Shown in pieces: positions 16,536 through 24,231 of a stretch of DNA of 64,000 nucleotides. The stretch covers positions 124,001 through 188,000 of the forward strand of contig NZ_WOWP01000063.1 in assembly GCF_009741375.1 (NCBI RefSeq), given 5' to 3'. The stretch is from Flavobacterium rakeshii (GTDB taxonomy: Bacteria > Bacteroidota > Bacteroidia > Flavobacteriales > Flavobacteriaceae). Each line of letters opens with the position of its first letter. The first letter of the stretch is position 1. The notes below the pieces were generated by a model, which searched no databases, was not told the origin of the DNA, and was given only the letters and a program-made list of their open reading frames with translations. The translations under genes were made by a program, and so were the position numbers.

Positions 16536-18185
16536 CTAATATTTCTTGTTCTTAAGAAAGTAATTTAACAGGAATTCGGTAGAGTTATCGTGCTGCTTAA
16601 CGTCTCCCGAATGTATCTCATCAAGGATAGAATTAGCCAGTTGTTTACCTAACTCAACACCCCACTGATCGTAACTGAAGATATTCCATATTACACCCTG
16701 TGCAAATATTTTATGCTCGTATAGTGCAATAAGCGATCCCAGCGTTTCTGGCGTAAGTTTATCAATTAAAAGAGTATTTGTAGGCTTGTTACCTGTAAAC
16801 ACCTTAAACGGAAGTAAAAATGCTGCTTTATCGCCATCAATACCCTGTTTTACAAACTCATCCTTAACCTGAGCCTCGGTTTTACCGTTAAGTAATGCCT
16901 CAGTTTGAGCAAAGAAGTTAGACATCAGTTTATCATGGTGGTCTTTATTACCGTGTAACGGCTGTACAAAACCAATAAAATCGGTAGGGATAAGTTTAGT
17001 TCCCTGATGTATTAGCTGGAAGAAAGCATGCTGAGAGTTAGTACCCGGTTCTCCCCATATAATAGTACCGGTTTGGTACTGTACCGGGTTACCGTTACGA
17101 TCTATACTCTTACCGTTACTCTCCATTATACCCTGTTGCAGGTAAGGAGCCAATTTTTGCAGATACTGAGTATAAGGTATTAAAGCCTCACTTTCGGCAC
17201 CAAAGAAGTTGTTATACCATACACTTAATAATGCCAGTACAACCGGAATGTTTTTATCATGCGGAGCCGTTTTAAAGTGCTCATCCATATCGTGTGCACC
17301 TTTAAGCAGTCCGTCAAAGTTTTCAAAACCAACAGCAAGACTGATTGAAAGACCTACGGCACACCATAGGGAGAAACGTCCGCCAACCCAATCCCACATA
17401 GGGAATATGTTATTCTCATCAATACCAAACTCAGTAACCTTTTGTATGTTGGTAGATACAGCCACAAAATGTTTGGCCACATCTTCCTGCTTAGCCGATT
17501 TAAGGAACCATTCCCTTACCGTTTGAGCATTAGAAAGTGTTTCCTGAGTAGTAAAGGTTTTAGAAACAATTACAAAAAGGGTAGTTTCGGGATTCAAACC
17601 TTTAAGGCTCTCCATAACATGGTCACCGTCTACGTTTGAAATAAAGCGTACCTCAAGGTTATTTTTATAGTAAGCAAGTGCATCTACAACCATTGCAGGC
17701 CCTAAGTCACTACCACCTATACCAATATTTACCACATGGGTAAATGCTTTACCGGTATAACCTTTTTGAGAACCGTTTATAATACCGTCACAAAATCCTT
17801 TTATTTTATTTTTTACGGCATATACTTCCGGCATTACATTAACACCGTTTACTTCTACACCGGCACTTTCGGGTGCACGTAATGCAGTATGAAGCACTGC
17901 TCTGTTTTCTGTTCTGTTAATAGCATCTCCGGCAAAATAACTATCTATAGCCGATGCCAGTCCTGACTCCTGAGCAAGTTTTAGTAAAAGTGAAAGCGTT
18001 TCCTCGTTTATTATATTTTTAGAGTAGTCCACTAAAAAATCATTCCACTGGATGTGGAATTTTTCGCTCCTGCCTTTATCGGCAGCAAACATCTCCTGCA
18101 TGGAGGCATTTTGCATATCGGCAAAATGCTTTTGTAATTCCGTCCAGGCTGCGGTACCTGTAGGGTTGATATTTTCCATTGCCAT
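16536..18185 (-). CDS. pgi: Glucose-6-phosphate isomerase
   Basis: 549 residues, standard for large bacterial PGI. Interconverts glucose 6-phosphate and fructose 6-phosphate. The signatures [75 protein letters not shown] and the C-terminal [15 protein letters not shown] are all present, including the catalytic Glu-His-Lys set. The start ATG overlaps the stop of the M23 gene (TAATG), giving translational coupling; an ATG two codons in (18179) would also serve. It is last in a four-gene operon and is followed by a strong terminator. Confidence 0.97.
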   Translation of the reverse strand: MAMENINPTGTAAWTELQKHFADMQNASMQEMFAADKGRSEKFHIQWNDFLVDYSKNIINEETLSLLLKLAQESGLASAIDSYFAGDAINRTENRAVLHTALRAPESAGVEVNGVNVMPEVYAVKNKIKGFCDGIINGSQKGYTGKAFTHVVNIGIGGSDLGPAMVVDALAYYKNNLEVRFISNVDGDHVMESLKGLNPETTLFVIVSKTFTTQETLSNAQTVREWFLKSAKQEDVAKHFVAVSTNIQKVTEFGIDENNIFPMWDWVGGRFSLWCAVGLSISLAVGFENFDGLLKGAHDMDEHFKTAPHDKNIPVVLALLSVWYNNFFGAESEALIPYTQYLQKLAPYLQQGIMESNGKSIDRNGNPVQYQTGTIIWGEPGTNSQHAFFQLIHQGTKLIPTDFIGFVQPLHGNKDHHDKLMSNFFAQTEALLNGKTEAQVKDEFVKQGIDGDKAAFLLPFKVFTGNKPTNTLLIDKLTPETLGSLIALYEHKIFAQGVIWNIFSYDQWGVELGKQLANSILDEIHSGDVKQHDNSTEFLLNYFLKNKKY

Positions 18186-19426
18186 TACTTATTATTATTT
18201 AATTTGAGGTTTGTGATACTATCTAATTCTTTCTTTAAAGGCTTCATGTAAGTCTCATACCTTGACATGTGTTCCGGCTTTATAGGTTCAGAACTTCCAA
18301 ACTTTTGCTTAAGGGCATCCACCTGTACCCCGTTTTTCCAAAAACGGTAACAAACGTGAGGCCCGGTTGCCAGTCCTGTACTACCTACTTTACCGATTAT
18401 TTGTCCCTGACTTACGCTTTGCCCTTTTTTAACTAAAATCTTAGACATGTGCAGGTATTGGGTAGAGTATGTTTTGTTATGCCATATTTTTACATAATTA
18501 CCGTTACCCGCAGTATATCCGGCTTTTTCAACAATACCCCTGGCTGTTGCCATAATAGGTGTACCTGTAGGAGCGGCATAATCAGTACCATTGTGAGCTT
18601 TCCAGCGTTTTTGTACCGGATGAAAACGTCTTGGTGTAAAACGCGAAGAAATACGGCTAAATTTAAGCGGTGCCTTTAAGAACATACTTTTTAACGCCTT
18701 ACCTTCATGGTCATAATAATCATAGGTTTTAGCGAGTGTATCCTGCTTAAAAGGGAAGGCGTATATTTTATCGCCTTTGTATTCAAAGTAAGAACCTTCT
18801 ATATTTTTAATTCCGGCATAAATACTGTCACTTATATAGGTTTCATTAATGATAACCCCAAACTTATCGCCTTTTTGTATCCTGAAGAAATCGACACTCC
18901 AGGCATAAATCTCAGAAAGTTCCTGTGCCAGTGCAGGCCCAACACCTTCCTTTTGTAAAGAACCTGCCAATGAACCTTCAATCTCTCCAACAATTACCCT
19001 ACGCTTCACGGTTACAGGTCGTTTCTTTTTATGCACCACTATTGAGTCCCTTAAATCAATAACATAATAGCTAAGTTTATCGGGTTGGTACACAAACGCC
19101 TTAAGGTCATGTGGCGCATTTTTATCCTTAAAAAGAGTGTAAGGCTTACCTATCCTTATATCTCTAAGGTTAAAAGTATCCCTAATTTTTTCGGTAATAT
19201 TATGGATAGCTGCTGCATCAAAGTTTTGTTTAGCCATTAATCCGCCAAAAGTGTCTCCACTTTTAATCGTATCATGCACTACCTGAAAACTATCTACAAC
19301 AAAGCCAAATTCTTTTCTTATTTTTTTAACCTCTTTCTTTGCTACAGGTTCGGGCTTAACGTCCTTCTCCTCTTTTTTACAGGCAATAAAAGTGGTTAGC
19401 AATAATATGAAAGCAAGATATCTCAA
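18185..19426 (-). CDS. M23 (LytM-type) peptidase lipoprotein with altered zinc site
   Basis: 413 residues. Signal peptide with lipobox FIAC (C16), then an N-terminal region resembling OapA/LysM-like precursors (about 40-240) and a C-terminal M23 domain (about 255-370). Zinc ligands H278 and D282 (HNGTD) and H326 (YLHMS) are visible. The final motif, normally HxH, reads H357-V-C359: the usual last zinc ligand is Cys. It probably cleaves peptidoglycan cross-links or acts as a cell-wall regulator if inactive. It lies between the tryptophan dioxygenase and pgi genes in one operon. Confidence 0.9.
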   Translation of the reverse strand: MRYLAFILLLTTFIACKKEEKDVKPEPVAKKEVKKIRKEFGFVVDSFQVVHDTIKSGDTFGGLMAKQNFDAAAIHNITEKIRDTFNLRDIRIGKPYTLFKDKNAPHDLKAFVYQPDKLSYYVIDLRDSIVVHKKKRPVTVKRRVIVGEIEGSLAGSLQKEGVGPALAQELSEIYAWSVDFFRIQKGDKFGVIINETYISDSIYAGIKNIEGSYFEYKGDKIYAFPFKQDTLAKTYDYYDHEGKALKSMFLKAPLKFSRISSRFTPRRFHPVQKRWKAHNGTDYAAPTGTPIMATARGIVEKAGYTAGNGNYVKIWHNKTYSTQYLHMSKILVKKGQSVSQGQIIGKVGSTGLATGPHVCYRFWKNGVQVDALKQKFGSSEPIKPEHMSRYETYMKPLKKELDSITNLKLNNNK

Positions 19427-19447
19427 ATTAGATGTTTTATGCGGTTA

Positions 19448-20380
19448 TTATACGTTTTCTCCCCAGTTCTTTAATTCCTCCTCACTCCATAATTCAGGGA
19501 AAAATATCCTTCTTTGGTATTTAGGATGCATATATTTTTTCCAGTCGCTTCCTCCGGTTGCTTCCTGAGGCCCTGAAACGCTTTCAATATATTTTTTTGC
19601 CGTATTGTAGTGCCCCATTACCCAGATAACATTCACCGTATAATCATAATGACGCATTGCTTTTACAAGCGTAGCATCTTTTTGGGTTTCTTCCGGAAGT
19701 TGTTTGAATTTCCTCCAAATGTTTATGGTATTGTACTCTTCCATAAAACGAAGGAATTCACCTTTATATCTTTTCTCAAACTGAGATAACAGGTATGATT
19801 TCTCTCCTGTTTTATAATCTTTCCCTGCAGCCTGCCAATATAAATGCTCTAACGCGTGCTCATAAGGCGTGTTTCTGTCAATATCAGCCCTGTACCTGTA
19901 ATCTATAAGATTGATAAGATCTGTAGAAGCAAACTCGATAAGACGGTATTGCGCACTTTGGAATCCGCTAGCAGGTGTAAGTGTATTTCTGAATTTCATG
20001 TATTGATCTACCTCCATACCGTCGCCCATAATATCAAACGAGGTGGTAAGCATATCAAAGTAACGGCTAATACGCATTAGCTTTTCGGTAAAATAAGCCG
20101 TTTCAGGTTGTTCGGTATGGCAAAGCTGCTCTACCTCCCACAATATCATTTTAAACAACAGCTCATTTACCTGATGGTACATTATAAAAACCATTTCATC
20201 CGGAAGCGTAGTCCTTTGAGTTTGCAGGTTTAATAATGCATCGGTTTGTATATAATCCCAGTAGGTTATGGGTTTTGCCCAAAGAAGCCCTTCAAGATGG
20301 GTTTCTGTTTTCTGGTTTATTGCCTTAAATTTTTTTTCAAGATCGTTAAGCTGTTGCTCTATTGCGGGTGTAATGTCCAT
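19448..20380 (-). CDS. kynA: Tryptophan 2,3-dioxygenase
   Basis: 310 residues, haem enzyme opening the indole ring of L-tryptophan to N-formylkynurenine. Seen: H69 in IMYHQVNELLFK (active-site His position), SGFQSAQYR with substrate-carboxylate R146, H257 in VMGHYN as likely proximal haem ligand, and TGGSDW (275-280) of the substrate loop. The Bacteroidota form is slightly divergent from Xanthomonas TDO but keeps the key residues. It is 4 bases downstream of the DUF3108 gene and 21 bases before the M23 gene. No kynurenine formamidase or kynureninase is in the window, so the rest of the pathway is elsewhere or absent. Confidence 0.9.
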   Translation of the reverse strand: MDITPAIEQQLNDLEKKFKAINQKTETHLEGLLWAKPITYWDYIQTDALLNLQTQRTTLPDEMVFIMYHQVNELLFKMILWEVEQLCHTEQPETAYFTEKLMRISRYFDMLTTSFDIMGDGMEVDQYMKFRNTLTPASGFQSAQYRLIEFASTDLINLIDYRYRADIDRNTPYEHALEHLYWQAAGKDYKTGEKSYLLSQFEKRYKGEFLRFMEEYNTINIWRKFKQLPEETQKDATLVKAMRHYDYTVNVIWVMGHYNTAKKYIESVSGPQEATGGSDWKKYMHPKYQRRIFFPELWSEEELKNWGENV

Positions 20381-20384
20381 TGTG

Positions 20385-21152
20385 TTATTTAGATTTAACT
20401 TTAAAAGAGTGGCTAAGCCCTTTAAACTCGTCCAAATCTGCCTTTAATGAACCCACTGCCAAATCGGCCTTTATTCTTAGAGGAACTTTGTTTCCATCGT
20501 CTGAAATCCAAACAGTTAAACTCTCCTCTTCCTTAAATACACGGCCTGCCTGAACATAGGGTCTGAATATCATAGCAGAAACGGTCCCAAATTTAGTTTT
20601 TATATCCTCGCGACCAAGGAATTTTAACTTAAACTTCGTCACTTCTTCATCAAAAAACATGTCTACTTCTATAAAGCCCCCCACTTTAAGGTCATCAACC
20701 TCAGGGTGGTTTCTCAAATAGTAGAACACCGATACTATATCCTGCACGTTTTCAGGCACCTTAAAGGTTTTTTTCGTATCGTTTTTATAGTCGTTTACGG
20801 TTACTGTATTACTGGACTGGTTAAAGAAACCTTCCTGATTTTTGGTATATCCTCCCTCGTCTATTTTTCTTATAAACTGGTAAGGCTTACCGGTCTCTTT
20901 ATCAAAGTAACTCTGGTAATCATCCTTTACCTTAAAAAACAGTTTTGCTGCACCTGTAGTATACCCTTTACCTACCACGTGAAATACTTTTTTATTTTCA
21001 CGAACAGCATCTTTAACCTCAAGGGTGGCATACCCGGCGTTTATAAAACCGTAATGGATTCTGAATTTAAAATACTCGCCCGTAGAAAAGGCGTTTTGTG
21101 AGTAAACATTACATATTGTAAAAAACAAAATGGCTGTTATTAACTTTTTCAT
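20385..21152 (-). CDS. DUF3108 exported protein
   Basis: 255 residues with a signal peptide (about 1-19, ending VYS) and a beta-rich body containing the DUF3108 pattern: FKIHYGFINAGYATLEV-like start, YTTGAAKLFFKVKDDYQSYFD, FFDEEVTKFKLKFLGREDIKTKFGTVSAMIFRP and a C-terminal VWISDDGNKVPLRIKA. The fold resembles lipoprotein carriers such as LolA/LolB in having an open beta-sheet, but no function is established. It is first in the DUF3108-kynA-M23-pgi operon and has a consensus promoter at 21206-21235. Confidence 0.82.
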   Translation of the reverse strand: MKKLITAILFFTICNVYSQNAFSTGEYFKFRIHYGFINAGYATLEVKDAVRENKKVFHVVGKGYTTGAAKLFFKVKDDYQSYFDKETGKPYQFIRKIDEGGYTKNQEGFFNQSSNTVTVNDYKNDTKKTFKVPENVQDIVSVFYYLRNHPEVDDLKVGGFIEVDMFFDEEVTKFKLKFLGREDIKTKFGTVSAMIFRPYVQAGRVFKEEESLTVWISDDGNKVPLRIKADLAVGSLKADLDEFKGLSHSFKVKSK

Positions 21153-21205
21153 AGCAATTATCTAACTTTTTGGTGTTTTACAATAGTAAATTACAATTTT
21201 TGTTC

Positions 21206-21235
21206 CAAAAATACTAAACAAAAAAACCCAGCCAA
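21206..21235 (-). promoter_or_regulatory. Promoter of the DUF3108-kynA-M23-pgi operon
   Basis: Minus strand TTG (21233-21235), 19 bases, TATTTTTG (21206-21213): a full match to the Bacteroidota consensus, giving a leader of about 50 bases before the ATG at 21152. Confidence 0.75.
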
Positions 21236-21255
21236 AATTAATGACCGGGTTTTTA
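21221..21255 (-). terminator. Terminator after hpd
   Basis: AAAAACCC-a-G (to 21231) pairs with C-c-GGGTTTTT (from 21245); the minus strand ends in a T run. Weaker than the others because of one mismatch and a 13-base loop. Confidence 0.6.
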
Positions 21256-21304
21256 TGCTATTAACCAACCAAAAAACTATAAATTATGAAAATTACTTTT
21301 CACA

Positions 21305-21334
21305 AAAAAGTGAGCTCACTACAGCTCCCTTTTT
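21305..21334. repeat. Hairpin with AAAAAG/CTTTTT arms
   Basis: AAAAAG-t-GAGCT (21305-21316) pairs with AGCTC-c-CTTTTT (21323-21334), loop CACTAC. The centre-left also forms the 12-base palindrome AGTGAGCTCACT (21309-21320). It lies downstream of hpd and may be an additional bidirectional terminator or a protein site. Confidence 0.5.
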
Positions 21335-21458
21335 GCGAGTGCAAAAGTAGACAGGTTCTTGAAAAATTCTCTCTAAAAAATCAACTTTAACACATATTCA
21401 TCAAAAAAATAGCTATTTGATGGTTTAAAATTATTGACTATATAAAAATAAGCAACTT

Positions 21459-22619
21459 TTATAGCGTTCCTCGTAATTCCTGCTCTCTCTCAATTGACTC
21501 AAAGAGAGCCTTAAAGTTACCTGCACCAAAGCCTCTTGCACCCATTCTTTGAATTATTTCGTAGAAAAGTGTAGGACGATCTTCAACCGGTTTGGTGAAA
21601 ATCTGTAATAAATAACCTTCCTCATCAGCATCAACCATAATACCTAGGCTTTCAAGAACACTAATATCTTCTTTCATAATACTCATGTGCTCCCCAAGAC
21701 GGTTTGGCACTTCTTCATAGTAAGCATGAGGTGGAGCAGAAAGGAATTCAACACCTCTTGCTTTTAATGCGCTTACTGTTTTAATGATATCATCGGTAGC
21801 GATAGCGATGTGTTGTACACCCGGACCACCGTAAAAATCAAGATACTCTTCAATTTGAGATCTCTTAGCTCCTTCTGCAGGCTCATTGATAGGGAATTTA
21901 ATCCTACCGTTACCGTTAGACATTACTTTACTCATAAGAGCAGAATATTCTGTATGGATTTGCTTGTCATCAAACGAAAGGAAGTTAACAAAACCCATTA
22001 CATCTTCATACCATTTAACCCAGGTATTCATTTCATTCCATCCTACGTTACCTACCATGTGGTCAACAAACTTAAGACCTGTTGGCTCTGGGTTGTAGTC
22101 AGATTTCCATTCTTTATAACCCGGTAAGAAAGCACCTTTGTAGTTTTTACGCTCTACAAACATGTGTACTGTTTCACCATAAGTGTAAATACCTGCACGT
22201 ACCACTTCACCAAACTCATCTGTCTCAACAGTTGGCTCCATGTATACTTTAGCACCTCTTTTAGTAGTTTCCTCAAAAGATTTTCTTGCATCTTCTACCC
22301 AAAGTGCTACAATTTTAACACCGTCACCGTGCTTAACGATATGATCGTTTAACGGAGAATCAGCATTAAGCGGAGTTGTTAATACTAAACGGATTTTATC
22401 CTGAACAAGCACATAAGACGCTCTGTCTTTTAAACCTGTTTCTAAACCTGCATAAGCATGCGACTGGAATCCGAAAGCTGTTTTATAATAGTGGGCCGCC
22501 TGTTTAGCGTTACCTACATAAAATTCAATATAATCTGTTCCTAAAAGCGGAAGGAAATCCTGTGCTCCTTCAAATATTTTTTCTAAGCCGTATTCAACGC
22601 TCTTTACTTCTTTGCTCAT
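21459..22619 (-). CDS. hpd: 4-hydroxyphenylpyruvate dioxygenase
   Basis: 386 residues, non-haem iron dioxygenase converting 4-hydroxyphenylpyruvate to homogentisate in tyrosine degradation. The N-terminal vicinal-oxygen-chelate half (about 20-150, YIEFYVGNAKQAAHYYKTAFGF) and C-terminal catalytic half are present, with iron ligands in VDHMVGNV, GVQHIAIATDDI and FYEIIQRMG, and the GAGNFKALFESIEREQ C-terminal gate helix typical of HPPD. It is 70 bases after hmgA on the same strand and is most likely co-transcribed with it. Confidence 0.96.
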   Translation of the reverse strand: MSKEVKSVEYGLEKIFEGAQDFLPLLGTDYIEFYVGNAKQAAHYYKTAFGFQSHAYAGLETGLKDRASYVLVQDKIRLVLTTPLNADSPLNDHIVKHGDGVKIVALWVEDARKSFEETTKRGAKVYMEPTVETDEFGEVVRAGIYTYGETVHMFVERKNYKGAFLPGYKEWKSDYNPEPTGLKFVDHMVGNVGWNEMNTWVKWYEDVMGFVNFLSFDDKQIHTEYSALMSKVMSNGNGRIKFPINEPAEGAKRSQIEEYLDFYGGPGVQHIAIATDDIIKTVSALKARGVEFLSAPPHAYYEEVPNRLGEHMSIMKEDISVLESLGIMVDADEEGYLLQIFTKPVEDRPTLFYEIIQRMGARGFGAGNFKALFESIEREQELRGTL

Positions 22620-22689
22620 AGTTTCAATATTTTAAGTTGTCCTGACAAAGCAGGAAAACGTTTTTGTTTTGTTTGTTAGTTTTTAAAAT

Positions 22690-23847
22690 TTACTCTACCC
22701 ACGATTTGTAGTACTGACCATCGTCTAAGCCCATAGCAGCCTTAGTTACTTTTAACGGACGGAAAGTATCTACCATTACCGCTAGCTCTAAAGTTTCTGT
22801 CTGACCTATACTGCGCTCCATTGCTCCGGGTGCTGGTCCGTGAGGAATACCTTTAGGGTGAAGCGTAATATGACCCTGCTCAATATTGTTACGGCTCATA
22901 AAGTCACCGTCTACATAATAAAGCACCTCATCACTGTCAATATTACTGTGGTTGTATGGTGCCGGGATTGATTTTGGATGGTAATCATAAAGCCTTGGGC
23001 AGAATGAACAAACCACAAATCCGGCAGTTTCAAATGTTTGGTGAATTGGCGGTGGTAAGTGTACCCTACCTGTAATAGGTTCAAAGTTATGGATACTAAA
23101 CCCATAAGGGAAGTTATAACCATCCCAACCAATAACATCAAACGGATGCGTAGCATATACTACCTCATGCATCATACCTTCTTTCTTGATCTTGATAAGG
23201 AAATCTCCTTTTTCATCATACGTTTCAAGCTGCTCCGGTAATTTAAAGTCCCTTTCACAAAACGGAGAGTGCTCTAAATGCTGTCCGCTTTCATTTTTAT
23301 AACGCTTAGGCGTATAGAAAGGCGATGTAGACTCTACATAAAGTAAACGGTTATCGCTTGTTTCAAAATCTATTTGATATATCATACCCCTTGGAATAAC
23401 AAGGTAGTCACCATACTCAAACGGAATGTTACCCATAAAAGTTCTAAGAGTACCTTTCCCTTTGTGGATAAACAGCATCTCATCGGCATCGGCATTTTTG
23501 TAAAAATACTCACGAAGCGATTTTTTTGGTGCTGCAAGCCCAATGATACAATCATTGTTTACCAGCATATCGGTACGGCTTTCCAAAAAGTCATCCTTTG
23601 GCTGAAGCTCAAAACCTTTAAGTAAAAGTGATTTGATATTTTTTTCGATGGCAATCTCCGGCTCTACAGAGTACGATTTTAGAATCTCTTTAACCTGTGT
23701 TGGCCTGTGTACATGGTACAATAATGAAGAATGTCCGTGAAAACCTTCGGTACCAAACAGCTGCTCGTAGTAAAGTCCGCCATCCGGTTTCTCAAACTGT
23801 ATATGTCTTTTGTGAGGGATATTCCCTACTTTGTGATATATAGGCAT
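22690..23847 (-). CDS. hmgA: Homogentisate 1,2-dioxygenase
   Basis: 385 residues, cupin-fold iron enzyme that opens the ring of homogentisate to maleylacetoacetate, the step after HPPD. Seen: YHKVGNIPHKRHIQF start, FCPRLYDYHPKSIPAPYNHSNIDSDEVLYYVDGDF carrying His and Glu iron ligands, HPKGIPHGPAPGAMERS, and ETLELAVMVDTFRPL near the end. It is the shorter bacterial HmgA type rather than the 440-residue eukaryotic-like form. The two following enzymes of the pathway (maleylacetoacetate isomerase, fumarylacetoacetase) are not in the window. It diverges from the LeuT-like transporter. Confidence 0.94.
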   Translation of the reverse strand: MPIYHKVGNIPHKRHIQFEKPDGGLYYEQLFGTEGFHGHSSLLYHVHRPTQVKEILKSYSVEPEIAIEKNIKSLLLKGFELQPKDDFLESRTDMLVNNDCIIGLAAPKKSLREYFYKNADADEMLFIHKGKGTLRTFMGNIPFEYGDYLVIPRGMIYQIDFETSDNRLLYVESTSPFYTPKRYKNESGQHLEHSPFCERDFKLPEQLETYDEKGDFLIKIKKEGMMHEVVYATHPFDVIGWDGYNFPYGFSIHNFEPITGRVHLPPPIHQTFETAGFVVCSFCPRLYDYHPKSIPAPYNHSNIDSDEVLYYVDGDFMSRNNIEQGHITLHPKGIPHGPAPGAMERSIGQTETLELAVMVDTFRPLKVTKAAMGLDDGQYYKSWVE

Positions 23848-23907
23848 AATTGAAATTTATTAATTAAACATATTAAACGGGTACACCATTAATATATATC
23901 ATTCCGG

Positions 23908-23926
23908 ATTTCTCTTAATGAGAAAT
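23908..23926. promoter_or_regulatory. Inverted repeat, candidate operator for hmgA-hpd
   Basis: ATTTCTC (23908-23914), 5-base spacer TTAAT, GAGAAAT (23920-23926). It lies 61 bases upstream of the hmgA ATG. No regulator gene is adjacent, so the binder is unknown. Confidence 0.4.
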
Positions 23927-24189
23927 TTCAGGTGGCTTAATAAATCTGTCCAACTCATATTCATTAGACAAATATCGTAAAAATTTAATTTTGCTCCCTA
24001 ATTATTATACAATATTTATATTTAGAGCACATTCTCAGTAAAAATTTGAGTTTCACGTTAAAATCGGCTTTGGTTATGAATCTGTTGACCTGATTTCAGG
24101 CTGTTTGAGAAATATGAATTACTTATGTTAAAAGCCTTTACGGATTTTTAATTTAATTGCGCTTTTCTTTACTTTTCTATTTGTTTTTC

Positions 24190-24197
24190 TATCTTTG
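24190..24197 (+). promoter_or_regulatory. -7 element TATCTTTG of transporter gene
   Basis: Match to TAnnTTTG, 34 bases before the ATG at 24232; no TTG at standard spacing. Confidence 0.5.
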
Positions 24198-24231
24198 AAA
24201 CCGTTTAATAACCAAAAAACAAATATCCTTT

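Larger units (their letters stand above)
21153..21458. other. Intergenic region between DUF3108 and hpd genes
   Basis: 306 bases without a gene. It holds the promoter of the DUF3108-kynA-M23-pgi operon (21206-21235), the HPPD terminator overlapping that promoter's -33 box (21221-21255), and a second hairpin of unknown role (21305-21334). The remainder is AT-rich and shows nothing I can name. Confidence 0.6.
23848..24231. other. Divergent control region, hmgA / LeuT-like transporter
   Basis: 384 bases with no gene. Contents: an inverted repeat ATTTCTC-TTAAT-GAGAAAT (23908-23926); TAATTTTG on the plus strand (23986-23993); and TATCTTTG (24190-24197) close to the transporter ATG. I could not find a full promoter for hmgA, only a weak TATGTTTA (23865-23872, minus). 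Otherwise AT-rich. Confidence 0.55.

Noticed and set aside
16409..16555. 48-codon plus-strand ORF starting in the pgi downstream region
   Set aside because: It reads straight through the pgi terminator hairpin into the end of the pgi gene, and has no promoter or homology that I recognise.
20706..21101. 131-residue plus-strand ORF in the DUF3108 gene
   Set aside because: Antisense shadow; the DUF3108 reading has a signal peptide and family motifs.
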